64,000 nt of DNA from Sphingobacterium kitahiroshimense (GTDB lineage: Bacteria; Bacteroidota; Bacteroidia; Sphingobacteriales; Sphingobacteriaceae), in NCBI RefSeq assembly GCF_025961315.1, contig NZ_JAOQNK010000001.1, forward strand, positions 4,588,001 through 4,652,000. The letters are read 5' to 3'. Each line of letters starts with the position of its first letter. Positions within the stretch are counted from its first letter, which is position 1. The position numbers and the translations under genes were made by a program. The notes beneath the pieces were generated by a model that was not told the origin of the DNA, did no database searches, and saw nothing but the letters and a program-made list of their open reading frames with translations. Of this stretch, positions 7,834-15,805 are shown one piece after another.

Positions 7834-8790
7834 TTATTCAACTTCGAATAAATCGGAGATAGAACCGTGTTGGTTAACATTCTTAATTGCTTTTCCAAAT
7901 AATTCTGCAGTAGACAACACTCTAATTTTAGTAGACTGTTTCATTTTTTCAGGATCCAATTGAATGGTATCTGTAACAATCATTTCAGACAATACAGAGT
8001 TCTCAATTGTTTCGTAAGCTTTACCTGATAATACAGCATGTGTACATACTGCTCTTACAGATTTAGCACCGCTTTCCATGATCAATGCTGCAGCTTTTGA
8101 TAATGTACCTGCAGTATCACAGATATCATCAATCAAAACAACGTCTTGACCAGTAACATCACCAATGATAGACATTGATTCGATTTCGTTGGCACGTTTA
8201 CGACGTTTATCACATATGATCACTTCTGCATTGAAGAATTTTGCAAATGTACGTGCGCGGTAAGAACCACCCATGTCAGGAGATGCAATCGTCAAGTTAG
8301 GAAGATTTAATGATTTGATGTAAGGAACGAAGATAATCGAACCGTCTAAGTGATCAACAGGAATGTCGAAAAAACCTTGGATTTGAGCAGCGTGTAGATC
8401 CATTGTCATGATGCGGTGTGCGCCTGCTGCGGTAATTAAATTCGCAATCATTTTAGCACCAATAGCTACACGTGGCTTATCTTTACGATCCTGACGTGCA
8501 AAACCGAAATAAGGAACTACAGCAGTAATGTAATGAGCCGAAGCACGCTTTGCTGCATCAATCATCAACAATAATTCAAATAAATTGTCTGTTGGTTGAT
8601 TTGTTGATTGAACAATAAATACATCGCTTCCACGAACTGATTCATTGTAAAAAGGTTGGATTTCTCCATCGCTAAAACGAGATAACGTTTTATCTCCAAG
8701 AGGTTTCCCGTAGGAGGTAGCGATTTTTTCTGCTAATTCTGTAGTGCCAGAACCGGCGAATAACTTAACCGTGTTGAATTGCAAAGGCAT
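7834..8790 (-). CDS. prs: Ribose-phosphate pyrophosphokinase
   Basis: Makes PRPP from ribose 5-phosphate and ATP, feeding purine, pyrimidine, His, Trp and NAD synthesis. The 318 residues match the family length. Visible features are FSDGE in the N-terminal lobe, the ATP-binding segment PYFGFARQDRK, the divalent-cation region MTMDLHAAQIQGFF, and the PRPP loop VVLIDDICDTAGTL. It is encoded upstream of rplY on the same strand. Elsewhere in the window pyrR and pyrB depend on its product. Confidence 0.97.
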   Translation of the reverse strand: MPLQFNTVKLFAGSGTTELAEKIATSYGKPLGDKTLSRFSDGEIQPFYNESVRGSDVFIVQSTNQPTDNLFELLLMIDAAKRASAHYITAVVPYFGFARQDRKDKPRVAIGAKMIANLITAAGAHRIMTMDLHAAQIQGFFDIPVDHLDGSIIFVPYIKSLNLPNLTIASPDMGGSYRARTFAKFFNAEVIICDKRRKRANEIESMSIIGDVTGQDVVLIDDICDTAGTLSKAAALIMESGAKSVRAVCTHAVLSGKAYETIENSVLSEMIVTDTIQLDPEKMKQSTKIRVLSTAELFGKAIKNVNQHGSISDLFEVE

Positions 8791-8865
8791 GGTTTTTTAT
8801 TTTTGATATAGTGGATTAGAATAGAATTTTCTGTTTGTATGTTGCCAATTACTTTCTAATGACTT

Positions 8866-8895
8866 AAAAAAAAAGGATTGTTTTTATAACAATCC
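8866..8895 (-). terminator. Terminator of the first tRNA-Gln
   Basis: GGATTGTT at 8875-8882 pairs with AACAATCC at 8888-8895. On the minus strand it is followed by nine T residues. It lies 20 bases past the tRNA 3' end. Confidence 0.8.
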
Positions 8896-8913
8896 ATTTT
8901 TTTCTTTTTAAAG

Positions 8914-8984
8914 TTGCTCGACCTGGATTCGAACCAAGACAAACAGTACCAAAAACTGTCGTACTACCCTTATACTATCGAGCA
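8914..8984 (-). tRNA. tRNA-Gln(TTG), copy 1
   Basis: The minus strand folds into a full cloverleaf. The acceptor stem is TGCTCGA/TCGAGCA, the anticodon stem-loop is ACAGT-TTTTGGT-ACTGT with anticodon TTG, and the T-arm is CTTGG-TTCGAAT-CCAGG. The discriminator is A and the CCA end is not encoded. It differs from copy 2 only by one compensated base pair in the acceptor stem. It has its own promoter and terminator. Confidence 0.95.
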
Positions 8985-9035
8985 ATCTATCTCATTGATT
9001 CGATTGACATGTCAACCTTTATCCTTTCGATGGTG

Positions 9036-9065
9036 CAAAGTTAGATAAATGTTTTTAATTTCAAA
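9036..9065 (-). promoter_or_regulatory. Promoter of tRNA-Gln copy 1
   Basis: Minus strand: TTTG (9065-9062), 18-base spacer, TAACTTTG (9043-9036) then C. Both elements match the Bacteroidota consensus. The tRNA 5' end is about 52 bases downstream. Confidence 0.75.
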
Positions 9066-9433
9066 ATTTCAATCGAAAAAAAAATGTAAAAATTTAAATA
9101 ATGCCTCATTATGAGCTGGAAAAAGTGGAAAGTATCATATGACTTCTTATTTTGCAGATACAATAGGAATGGTTTTCTTATGCCACTTTTTACTATAAAA
9201 CGTGTATTGTTATATGTCATGATCATATCTCTAAGCTCACAAGTAGAAACAGCCAGTTCGGAAGTGTCGATTTAAGGCTTCGTACTTACCGTGTTAATAT
9301 CATACTTTGAAGAAAGTATAGTATTAAACAATATCTTTTTTCGGATTCACTATACTTTGGAATAAATTAATTTGGTGTTCCATGATGATGAATAGGATTA
9401 ACGTATTATGAAATTTTGAAAATGGTTGAAAAC

Positions 9434-9463
9434 AAAAAAGGCTTACCGAAGTAAGCCTTTTTT
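9434..9463 (-). terminator. Terminator of tRNA-Gln copy 2 with a UUCG tetraloop
   Basis: A perfect 13-bp stem (9434-9446 with 9451-9463). On the minus strand the loop is C(TTCG)G, the extra-stable UUCG tetraloop, and the 3' arm ends in six T residues. Confidence 0.9.
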
Positions 9464-9467
9464 AATG

Positions 9468-9538
9468 TTGCCCGACCTGGATTCGAACCAAGACAAACAG
9501 TACCAAAAACTGTCGTACTACCCTTATACTATCGGGCA
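9468..9538 (-). tRNA. tRNA-Gln(TTG), copy 2
   Basis: Same cloverleaf as copy 1 with anticodon TTG. The acceptor stem reads TGCCCGA/TCGGGCA, so the fourth base pair is C-G where copy 1 has T-A, a compensatory change. CCA is not encoded. It has its own promoter at 9592-9622. Confidence 0.95.
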
Positions 9539-9591
9539 AACATTCTCAAAAGTGTAACACTATGGAAGCGTGTTGGTCACTTTTGATGATG

Positions 9592-9622
9592 CAAATATAC
9601 GGCGCTTTTTCATTTCTGCAAA
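9592..9622 (-). promoter_or_regulatory. Promoter of tRNA-Gln copy 2
   Basis: Minus strand: TTTG (9622-9619), 19-base spacer, TATATTTG (9599-9592) then C. This is one of the best consensus Bacteroidota promoters in the window. Confidence 0.75.
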
Positions 9623-9829
9623 TAAAAAATGAACGGTAAATGCCTTTTAATTGATTCTCAGGCTAATAATTTTTTAATTTATTCTGAAAGACCAGTTCTT
9701 TGCCTAGTATAGAGCCTATCTGGCAGTAACAAATTTGAGTTTAAGCGTATAAAAAAATATAATTTATTCGTTTCTTATTAAATATCCTTATTTTCGGAAC
9801 GTATTATAATCTTTATACAGTATAATTAT

Positions 9830-12800
9830 ATGAACTATACTAAAATTAACAATGTTTTAGGGTGGGCCTGCGCAATTATTGCTACCGTCACTTATATGTT
9901 AACCGCAGAAAGGTCAACGAGTTGGTGGGACTGCGGTGAGTTTATCGCCTCAGCATATAAAATGCAGGTGGTTCACCAACCAGGTGCTCCGTTATTTTTG
10001 ATGATTCAAAATATATTCTCGAACCTTGCAGGGGGAGATGTTACAAGAATTGCTTTTTGGATGAATGTGGGATCTGGAGTATGCAGTGGTATTACCATTT
10101 TGTTTTTATTCTGGACCATTACAGCATTAGCTCGAAAAGTGGTCACAAAATCTGTAGATGGAACATATTCAAGTGCAGATTTGATCAAGATCTTCGGATC
10201 AGGATTGGTAGGAGCTTTAGCATATGCATTCTCAGATACATTCTGGTTCTCAGCAGTAGAATCCGAAGTATATGCCATGTCTTCTTTATGTACAGCTGTC
10301 GTATTTTGGGGTATTCTAAAATGGGAAAACCATGCAGATGAACCTGGTGCTGACCGTTGGTTGATTTTTATCGCTTACGTAATGGGACTTTCCATAGGCG
10401 TTCACTTATTAAACTTACTTGTTATCCCTGCTATTGCAGTTGTTATTTACTTTAAGAGAGCAAAGACAATTACAAGCAAAGGAGCTATCCAGTCATTTCT
10501 TTTAGGGGTAGTGGTTTTAGCGGTGATCTTATGGGGTATCATTCAATACTCGGTTAAATTCGCCGCTTATTTTGATTTATTCTTCGTCAATACATTAGGA
10601 TTGGGATTTGGATCAGGATTCACATTTTTTGTTGTGTTATTGGTTGCATTATTAGCTTATGGTATTTGGTATTCGATCAAAAAAGTAAAACCGATCTTAA
10701 ATATCGTAATGATCAGTGCTTCTTTTATTATTTTCGGATACAGCTCATTTGCCATGATTATGATCCGTGCAAAAGCAAATCCAACATTAAATAATAGTGA
10801 TCCAGAAAATGCTTTTACTTTCTTAAGTTATCTAGGACGTGAGCAATATGCAAGTGAGCCTTTATTTAAAGGCCCTAACTTTGATTCTAAAGTTACAGGA
10901 GTAGAACCTACCTATTCTTACAGAAAAGATAAAGATAAGTATACAAAAATCCAGACAGGATCTACTTACCAATACGATAAAGAAGTTCTATTCCCACGTG
11001 TATATAGCAATAGAGATGGTCATCCGGGCTATTATCAGGACTATTTAAGATTGGGTGAAGGGCAGTCTCCAACATTTGGTGATAACTTAAAATTCTTCTT
11101 TAATTATCAGATAGGTCATATGTATGGACGTTATTTCCTTTGGAATTTTGCAGGTCGTCAAAATGATCAGCAAGGACACGGTACTTTTACAGAAGGAAAC
11201 TGGATCTCTGGAATTAAACCAATCGATCAGATGTTAGTAGGTGGGCAAGATGCACTTCCTGACTCTTTGAATACAGATCCATCTAATAATAAGTATTTCT
11301 TTTTACCGCTAATTATAGGATTGATCGGTGCTTTTTGGCACTTCGGTAAAAGACAAAAAGATGCTGGTGTTGTTGGATTGTTATTTTTCTTTACAGGCTT
11401 AGCGATTGTATTGTACTTAAATCAAAGTCCTTTACAGCCACGTGAACGTGATTATGCTTATGCAGGGTCATTTTACGCATTTGCCATATGGATTGGATTG
11501 GGAGTCTTTGCAATAGCAGATTTCTTAGGAAAGAAAATGAATCCTAAAACAGCAGCAGGGCTTACAACAGTTGTATGCTTACTTGCAGCACCTGTTTTAT
11601 TAGCAAAAGAAAACTGGGATGATCACGATCGTTCACATAAATTAACGGCACGTGATCTGGCAAAAGATTATTTAGAATCTTGTGCTCCTAACGCTATTTT
11701 ATTCACTTACGGGGATAACGATACGTATCCATTGTGGTATGCACAGGAAGTGGAAGGTATCCGCACAGATGTACGTGTGGTAAACTTAAGCTTATTAAGT
11801 GCAGATTGGTATATGGCTCAAATGCAGAAAAAGGCAAATGATGCCGATGCGTTACCGATCAATATTGATAAAGAGAAGTTTAAAAAAGGAGTGCGTGATG
11901 TGATGTACTTCCAAGATGTTCAAATTCCAGGACATGCTGATTTGAATTTAGTTTTACAGTTTATGCTTTCGGATGATGCTAAAAATAAAGCACAGCTGAA
12001 TTCTGGTGAATTTGAGAACTTCTTGCCAACTAAAAATCTTGCTTTAGCGGTAGATAGAAATGCGGTTATCCAAAATAAAACAGTACCAAAGGAATGGGAA
12101 AATACGATTCCAGATACTTTAGCATGGACTTATAATAAGAATTATGTGACCAGAGCCGAACTGTCTATCTTATCTATTTTAGCTGATAACAATTGGAAAA
12201 GACCTATTTACTTTGCAGCTACAGTTCCAAATGATAATTACTTAGGTCTAGACAAGTACCTAGTGCAGGAAGGTTTTGCATATCGTTTAATGCCTATTCA
12301 GGTTGCAAAAGAAAATGCAGGAGCGCTTGTCAATACTGAAGCCGCTTATACTGATATTACCAAGAAGTATGCTTGGGGAAATATGGCAACATCACCTTAC
12401 TTGGATCCAGAATCGTACCGTATGATTGGTTTAATTGTCAACTCAATAACGGGAAGTACTGCAACACAGCTCTTGGAACAAGGAAAAGAGAAAGAAGCGA
12501 AAGAAATAGCTTTGTTAGTGTACGACAAAATGCCGAAACGTGTTTTCTTGATGCGCGATGTTTTAAACTATACACCGATCATTAATGTTTTATACAGTGT
12601 CGGTGAAACTCAAAAAGCAAACGACATTGTTAAGCGTAATTTGCAGTTCTTAACTCAAAATATGTCTTATTATAGTGCTATTGCGCAGACAAAACCAGAA
12701 TTGGAATATTCAAATATTGAAACTGCTTTAAGAACACTGGGTGTTTATAAGAGTATTTTATCTCAGACAAAAGAGACGAAATTACTACAAGAAATACAAC

Positions 12801-12838
12801 AGCTTGAAGAAAATTATAAAAAGCAGTTTGGAATATAG
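9830..12838 (+). CDS. DUF2723/TMEM260-type membrane glycosyltransferase, putative protein O-mannosyltransferase
   Basis: Large polytopic protein of 1002 residues. The N-terminal half (about 1-600) has roughly a dozen membrane segments. It starts with a GT-C-like first loop containing TSWWDCGEFIASAYKMQVVHQPGAP, where the Asp and Glu are candidate catalytic acids. A soluble C-terminal half (about 600-1002) includes FTYGDNDTYPLWYAQEVEGI and ends in a helical, repeat-like region. This is the DUF2723 family. Its human relative TMEM260 is a protein O-mannosyltransferase, and Bacteroidota have a general periplasmic O-glycosylation of secreted proteins, so transfer of a sugar from a lipid carrier to protein is the likely role. 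The gene stands alone and ends in a very strong terminator. The family is clear; the donor and acceptor are inferred. Confidence 0.85.
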   Translation: MNYTKINNVLGWACAIIATVTYMLTAERSTSWWDCGEFIASAYKMQVVHQPGAPLFLMIQNIFSNLAGGDVTRIAFWMNVGSGVCSGITILFLFWTITALARKVVTKSVDGTYSSADLIKIFGSGLVGALAYAFSDTFWFSAVESEVYAMSSLCTAVVFWGILKWENHADEPGADRWLIFIAYVMGLSIGVHLLNLLVIPAIAVVIYFKRAKTITSKGAIQSFLLGVVVLAVILWGIIQYSVKFAAYFDLFFVNTLGLGFGSGFTFFVVLLVALLAYGIWYSIKKVKPILNIVMISASFIIFGYSSFAMIMIRAKANPTLNNSDPENAFTFLSYLGREQYASEPLFKGPNFDSKVTGVEPTYSYRKDKDKYTKIQTGSTYQYDKEVLFPRVYSNRDGHPGYYQDYLRLGEGQSPTFGDNLKFFFNYQIGHMYGRYFLWNFAGRQNDQQGHGTFTEGNWISGIKPIDQMLVGGQDALPDSLNTDPSNNKYFFLPLIIGLIGAFWHFGKRQKDAGVVGLLFFFTGLAIVLYLNQSPLQPRERDYAYAGSFYAFAIWIGLGVFAIADFLGKKMNPKTAAGLTTVVCLLAAPVLLAKENWDDHDRSHKLTARDLAKDYLESCAPNAILFTYGDNDTYPLWYAQEVEGIRTDVRVVNLSLLSADWYMAQMQKKANDADALPINIDKEKFKKGVRDVMYFQDVQIPGHADLNLVLQFMLSDDAKNKAQLNSGEFENFLPTKNLALAVDRNAVIQNKTVPKEWENTIPDTLAWTYNKNYVTRAELSILSILADNNWKRPIYFAATVPNDNYLGLDKYLVQEGFAYRLMPIQVAKENAGALVNTEAAYTDITKKYAWGNMATSPYLDPESYRMIGLIVNSITGSTATQLLEQGKEKEAKEIALLVYDKMPKRVFLMRDVLNYTPIINVLYSVGETQKANDIVKRNLQFLTQNMSYYSAIAQTKPELEYSNIETALRTLGVYKSILSQTKETKLLQEIQQLEENYKKQFGI

Positions 12839-13273
12839 TAGATTAATAGACAAAAAAGAGGGGCTTGCAGTTTTGTAAGCCCCTCTTTTTTGTCTATTAT
12901 TTTTGTTAGCAGACAGCTACTAGAAAAAGTGATCAACCATGGAGGTATTTTTTTATAACATTAAAAATATTTGAATGAACAAGCATTAATACTGACATTT
13001 AAAAAACTCATTTTCTTAACTGCACCTTTATACTAACTTTATTTTAGTCTTGATATGGTTTATGGTTATAAAAAGGGGATGATGGGAGGGTAATTGTAAA
13101 GGCTTGTTTACAAAGCGCTAAAACGATAAAACGGTTTTGTGATTTTGAGTAATTTTACCTAATTTGTCCTTTCATCTATACAATTAATTATAACCAAACA
13201 GATTTGAAGTGCATGTTGTTTTATTTTTTTCAATCGTAAGATAAACGGCTTCTAAGAAAATTAAAAATTGATT
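12839..13273. other. Intergenic region between the O-mannosyltransferase-like gene and the GMC dehydrogenase
   Basis: After the terminator at 12845-12898 about 370 bases carry no gene I can support. A palindrome AAAAC-G-GTTTT lies at about 13127-13137, preceded by a related AAAACGATAAAACG stretch; it could be an operator for the following dehydrogenase. No exact TAnnTTTG promoter was found before 13274; the closest match is CTAATTTGTCC near 13158. Confidence 0.4.
12845..12898 (+). terminator. Strong bidirectional terminator
   Basis: A perfect 22-bp stem (12845-12866 with 12877-12898) has a 10-base loop and includes an A-tract paired to a T-tract. It lies just after the stop codon at 12838. 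Confidence 0.9.
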
Positions 13274-15010
13274 ATGGTAAATTATCAAATAAAGGAAAGT
13301 ACAGAAGTCTATGATGCTATTGTCGTCGGTTCGGGAGCCGGTGGTGGTATGGCGGGTTATATACTTGCCAATGCAGGCCTTAAAGTGCTGATGTTGGAAG
13401 CTGGTCCTTTTTATGACCCGGCAAAAGATTCTCAACAGCTACGCTGGCCTTGGGAATCTCCCCGACGCGGTGCCTCGACGACCCGTCCTTTTGGCGACTT
13501 TGATGCCGCATACGGAGGATGGCAACTTGAAGGAGAGCCCTATAGTAAAGTAGCAGGTACTGAATTTGAATGGTTTCGTGCACGCATGTTAGGCGGACGT
13601 ACCAACCACTGGGGCAGAATATCATTGCGCATGGGGCCCGATGATTTCAAACCTAAAGATGGTGTTACTGATGCATGGCCAATTACCTATGACGAAGTTA
13701 AACCTTTTTATGATCGTGTAGATCGTATGATCGGTGTATATGGTACAGTAGAAGGCATACATAACGAACCTGATGGTATCTTTATGAAACCACCAAAACC
13801 ACGATTGAATGAACTATATATAGCCAAGGGCGCAAAGAAAGCAGGGGTACCTGTTATTCCTGGGCGTGGAGCAGTATTAACGGAAGTATCCAAAGAAATC
13901 AAAGGTAGAGGTACATGTTTTTATTGCGGGCAGTGTGGACGTGCCTGTAAAGTATATGGCGATTTTTCTTCATCTTCCTGTTTAGTGATACCAGCAATAA
14001 AGACCGGAAATCTAAAAGTAATCGATAATGCAATGGTTCGTGAAGTATTGACCAATGATGAAGGGATTGCTATCGGGGTTTCATATGTTGACACAAAAGA
14101 TTTGCAGGAATATGCGGTGAAAGGAAAGACAGTCATATTAGGAGCTAGTGCATGTGAGAGTGCGCGCATTATGCTTAACTCGAAATCTAAAGCACATCCA
14201 GGAGGTGTAGGGAACAGCAGTGGTGTTGTGGGGAAATATCTTCATGATTCAACGGGAGCAAGTCTCTCCGGTTTTTTACCACAATTGTTAGACCGTAAAC
14301 GTTATAATGAAGATGGAGTTGGAAGCGTACATATCTACTCACCATGGTGGGAAGATAATAAGAAGCTTAATTTTCCTCGTGGCTATCATATTGAGTATGG
14401 AGGAGGTTTACACATGCCTTCTTATGGTTTTTTAAACTGGGTGCCCAATGTAAATAACAATGCAAAAGGTCCTGATGGTAAGCAAAAGCCATTGGGTGGA
14501 TATGGAGAATCTTTAAAACAGGATTATAACAGTTTTTACGGCGCTAATGTAGGTATGGCAGGAAGAGGAACGGCATTAGCCAGAATAGATAATTATTGTG
14601 AAATAGACCCCAATAAAGTCGATAAATTTGGAATACCTGTATTGCGCTTCCATTATAAATGGGCAAACGAGGAGATTGCACAGGCAAAGCATATGCAAGA
14701 AACATTTCAGTCAGTTATGCACGAAATGGGAGCTGTGATAACCTCAAAGATTCCGGGAGCGGATACCTTATATGGTTTAGAAGCACCAGGAAAAATTATC
14801 CACGAAGGTGGTACCACACGTATGGGAAATGATCCTAAAACTTCAGCTCTGAACAAATGGGGGCAAGCACATGATTGTAAAAATCTGTTTGTTGTAGATG
14901 CCGGGCCATTTGTACAACAGGGTGATAAAAATTTGACTTGGACTATCCTGGCCCTGTCAATGCGTACAGCAGAATATATTTTACAGGAAAAGAAGAATTT
15001 AAATAGCTAG
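13274..15010 (+). CDS. GMC-family FAD-dependent oxidoreductase with a cysteine cluster (sugar/polyol dehydrogenase large subunit)
   Basis: Flavoprotein of 578 residues. The FAD dinucleotide fold is at the N-terminus (VVGSGAGGGMAGYILA, then the acidic end LMLEAG). The GMC C-terminal domain carries the active-site His in HEGGTTRMG and the segment GDKNLTWTILALS. Near residues 215-225 is a cluster CFYCGQCGRAC, as in gluconate/glucose dehydrogenase large subunits, some of which (Burkholderia FAD-GDH) bind a 3Fe-4S cluster in this region. It is followed 5 bases later by a subunit-3 gene. No signal peptide is present, so export would be by piggy-back on the Tat-targeted partner. The ATG at 13274 is preferred over the upstream in-frame TTG at 13268. 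The substrate is unknown. Confidence 0.88.
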   Translation: MVNYQIKESTEVYDAIVVGSGAGGGMAGYILANAGLKVLMLEAGPFYDPAKDSQQLRWPWESPRRGASTTRPFGDFDAAYGGWQLEGEPYSKVAGTEFEWFRARMLGGRTNHWGRISLRMGPDDFKPKDGVTDAWPITYDEVKPFYDRVDRMIGVYGTVEGIHNEPDGIFMKPPKPRLNELYIAKGAKKAGVPVIPGRGAVLTEVSKEIKGRGTCFYCGQCGRACKVYGDFSSSSCLVIPAIKTGNLKVIDNAMVREVLTNDEGIAIGVSYVDTKDLQEYAVKGKTVILGASACESARIMLNSKSKAHPGGVGNSSGVVGKYLHDSTGASLSGFLPQLLDRKRYNEDGVGSVHIYSPWWEDNKKLNFPRGYHIEYGGGLHMPSYGFLNWVPNVNNNAKGPDGKQKPLGGYGESLKQDYNSFYGANVGMAGRGTALARIDNYCEIDPNKVDKFGIPVLRFHYKWANEEIAQAKHMQETFQSVMHEMGAVITSKIPGADTLYGLEAPGKIIHEGGTTRMGNDPKTSALNKWGQAHDCKNLFVVDAGPFVQQGDKNLTWTILALSMRTAEYILQEKKNLNS

Positions 15011-15015
15011 AACTC

Positions 15016-15648
15016 ATGAATAGAAGAGAATCACTAAAAGCATTAGGGCTGATCGCTGCTGGGACTGGTCTATTGGCAGGCTCCTGTAAAACCGATAATA
15101 GTAAAACTGCTGTTGCAGATGCAGCAGACAGAATTCCCGGAATTCAGGATTTTGAATATGAACGTACTAAAGCATTACAAGAAGAAAAATTCTTTAATGA
15201 ACATGAGTTTGCAACAATAACTGTTTTAGCAGATATCATCATACCGAAGGATGCATCTTCAGGAAGTGCTACAGATGCTGGAGTACCGGATTTTATCGAG
15301 TTTATCGTAAAAGATTTACCAGATAATAAAATTCCAATGCGTGGCGGATTGAAATGGCTGGATGTGCACAGTCAAAAGAGATATGGACAAGCGTTTGTAA
15401 ACTGTAAACAACAGGAGCAATTGGCGATTGTAGATGATATTGCATATCCCGAATTAGCAAGACCTGAAATGCAACAAGGAGTTGCTTTTTTCTCGCTGAT
15501 GCGTAACCTAACGTCTTCTGGATTTTATACTAGTGAAATCGGTGTAAAGGCTATCGGTTTTAAAGGAAACACACCAGGAGTGTGGACAGGTGTGCCCGAC
15601 GATGTTTTGAAAGAACATGGTTTTGATCCATCTAAGTTTTTTGGATAG
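15016..15648 (+). CDS. Gluconate 2-dehydrogenase subunit 3 family protein, Tat-type lipoprotein
   Basis: Small partner subunit of a GMC dehydrogenase, 210 residues. The N-terminus has a twin-arginine start (MNRRESLKALG), a hydrophobic stretch and a lipobox LLAGSC (Cys24). The complex is therefore probably exported folded, with FAD already bound, and anchored by this subunit. The mature part contains FATITVLADIIIPKDASSGSATDAGV, typical of the subunit-3 family. The gene starts 5 bases after the dehydrogenase stop, so the pair is an operon, and a hairpin terminator follows. The cytochrome c subunit of classical gluconate dehydrogenases is not present nearby. Confidence 0.88.
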   Translation: MNRRESLKALGLIAAGTGLLAGSCKTDNSKTAVADAADRIPGIQDFEYERTKALQEEKFFNEHEFATITVLADIIIPKDASSGSATDAGVPDFIEFIVKDLPDNKIPMRGGLKWLDVHSQKRYGQAFVNCKQQEQLAIVDDIAYPELARPEMQQGVAFFSLMRNLTSSGFYTSEIGVKAIGFKGNTPGVWTGVPDDVLKEHGFDPSKFFG

Positions 15649-15696
15649 GACTAAAATTCAGTTTAATAAAGCGTTCAAATATACGCAAAACTGTTT

Positions 15697-15736
15697 TGCC
15701 TTCATTTCTATTTTAGTTAGAAATGAAGGCATTTTT
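15697..15736 (+). terminator. Terminator of the GMC dehydrogenase operon
   Basis: A perfect 14-bp stem (15697-15710 with 15718-15731) with a 7-base loop and five T residues. Confidence 0.85.
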
Positions 15737-15752
15737 ATTTTTCGACAACCTG

Positions 15753-15780
15753 TTGTTTTTCAGGAATATTTGTAAGTTTG
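15753..15780 (+). promoter_or_regulatory. Promoter of the amino acid permease
   Basis: TTG at 15753-15755, a 17-base spacer, then TAAGTTTG at 15773-15780. The start codon is 26 bases downstream of the -7 element. Confidence 0.6.
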
Positions 15781-15805
15781 TTGTCAGGTAACCAACCTAA
15801 AATAT

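Larger units (their letters stand above)
8985..9467. other. AT-rich spacer between the two tRNA-Gln genes
   Basis: It holds the promoter of tRNA-Gln copy 1 (9036-9065) and the terminator of copy 2. The rest, about 9070-9430, is AT-rich, and I see no convincing gene, repeat or integration scar in it. A 61-codon minus-strand frame at 9041-9226 covers the promoter and has no recognisable features. Confidence 0.6.

Noticed and set aside
9041..9226. A 61-codon minus-strand frame between the tRNA-Gln genes
   Set aside because: It overlies the tRNA promoter and is an AT-rich chance frame without recognisable features.
8914..9538. The paired tRNA-Gln genes as attachment sites of an integrated element
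   Set aside because: The 483 bases between them carry no integrase or other cargo, and both tRNA genes are intact with their own promoters.
13184..13435. An 83-codon minus-strand frame across the start of the GMC dehydrogenase
   Set aside because: It is antisense to a clear gene and has no signal peptide, domain or promoter.
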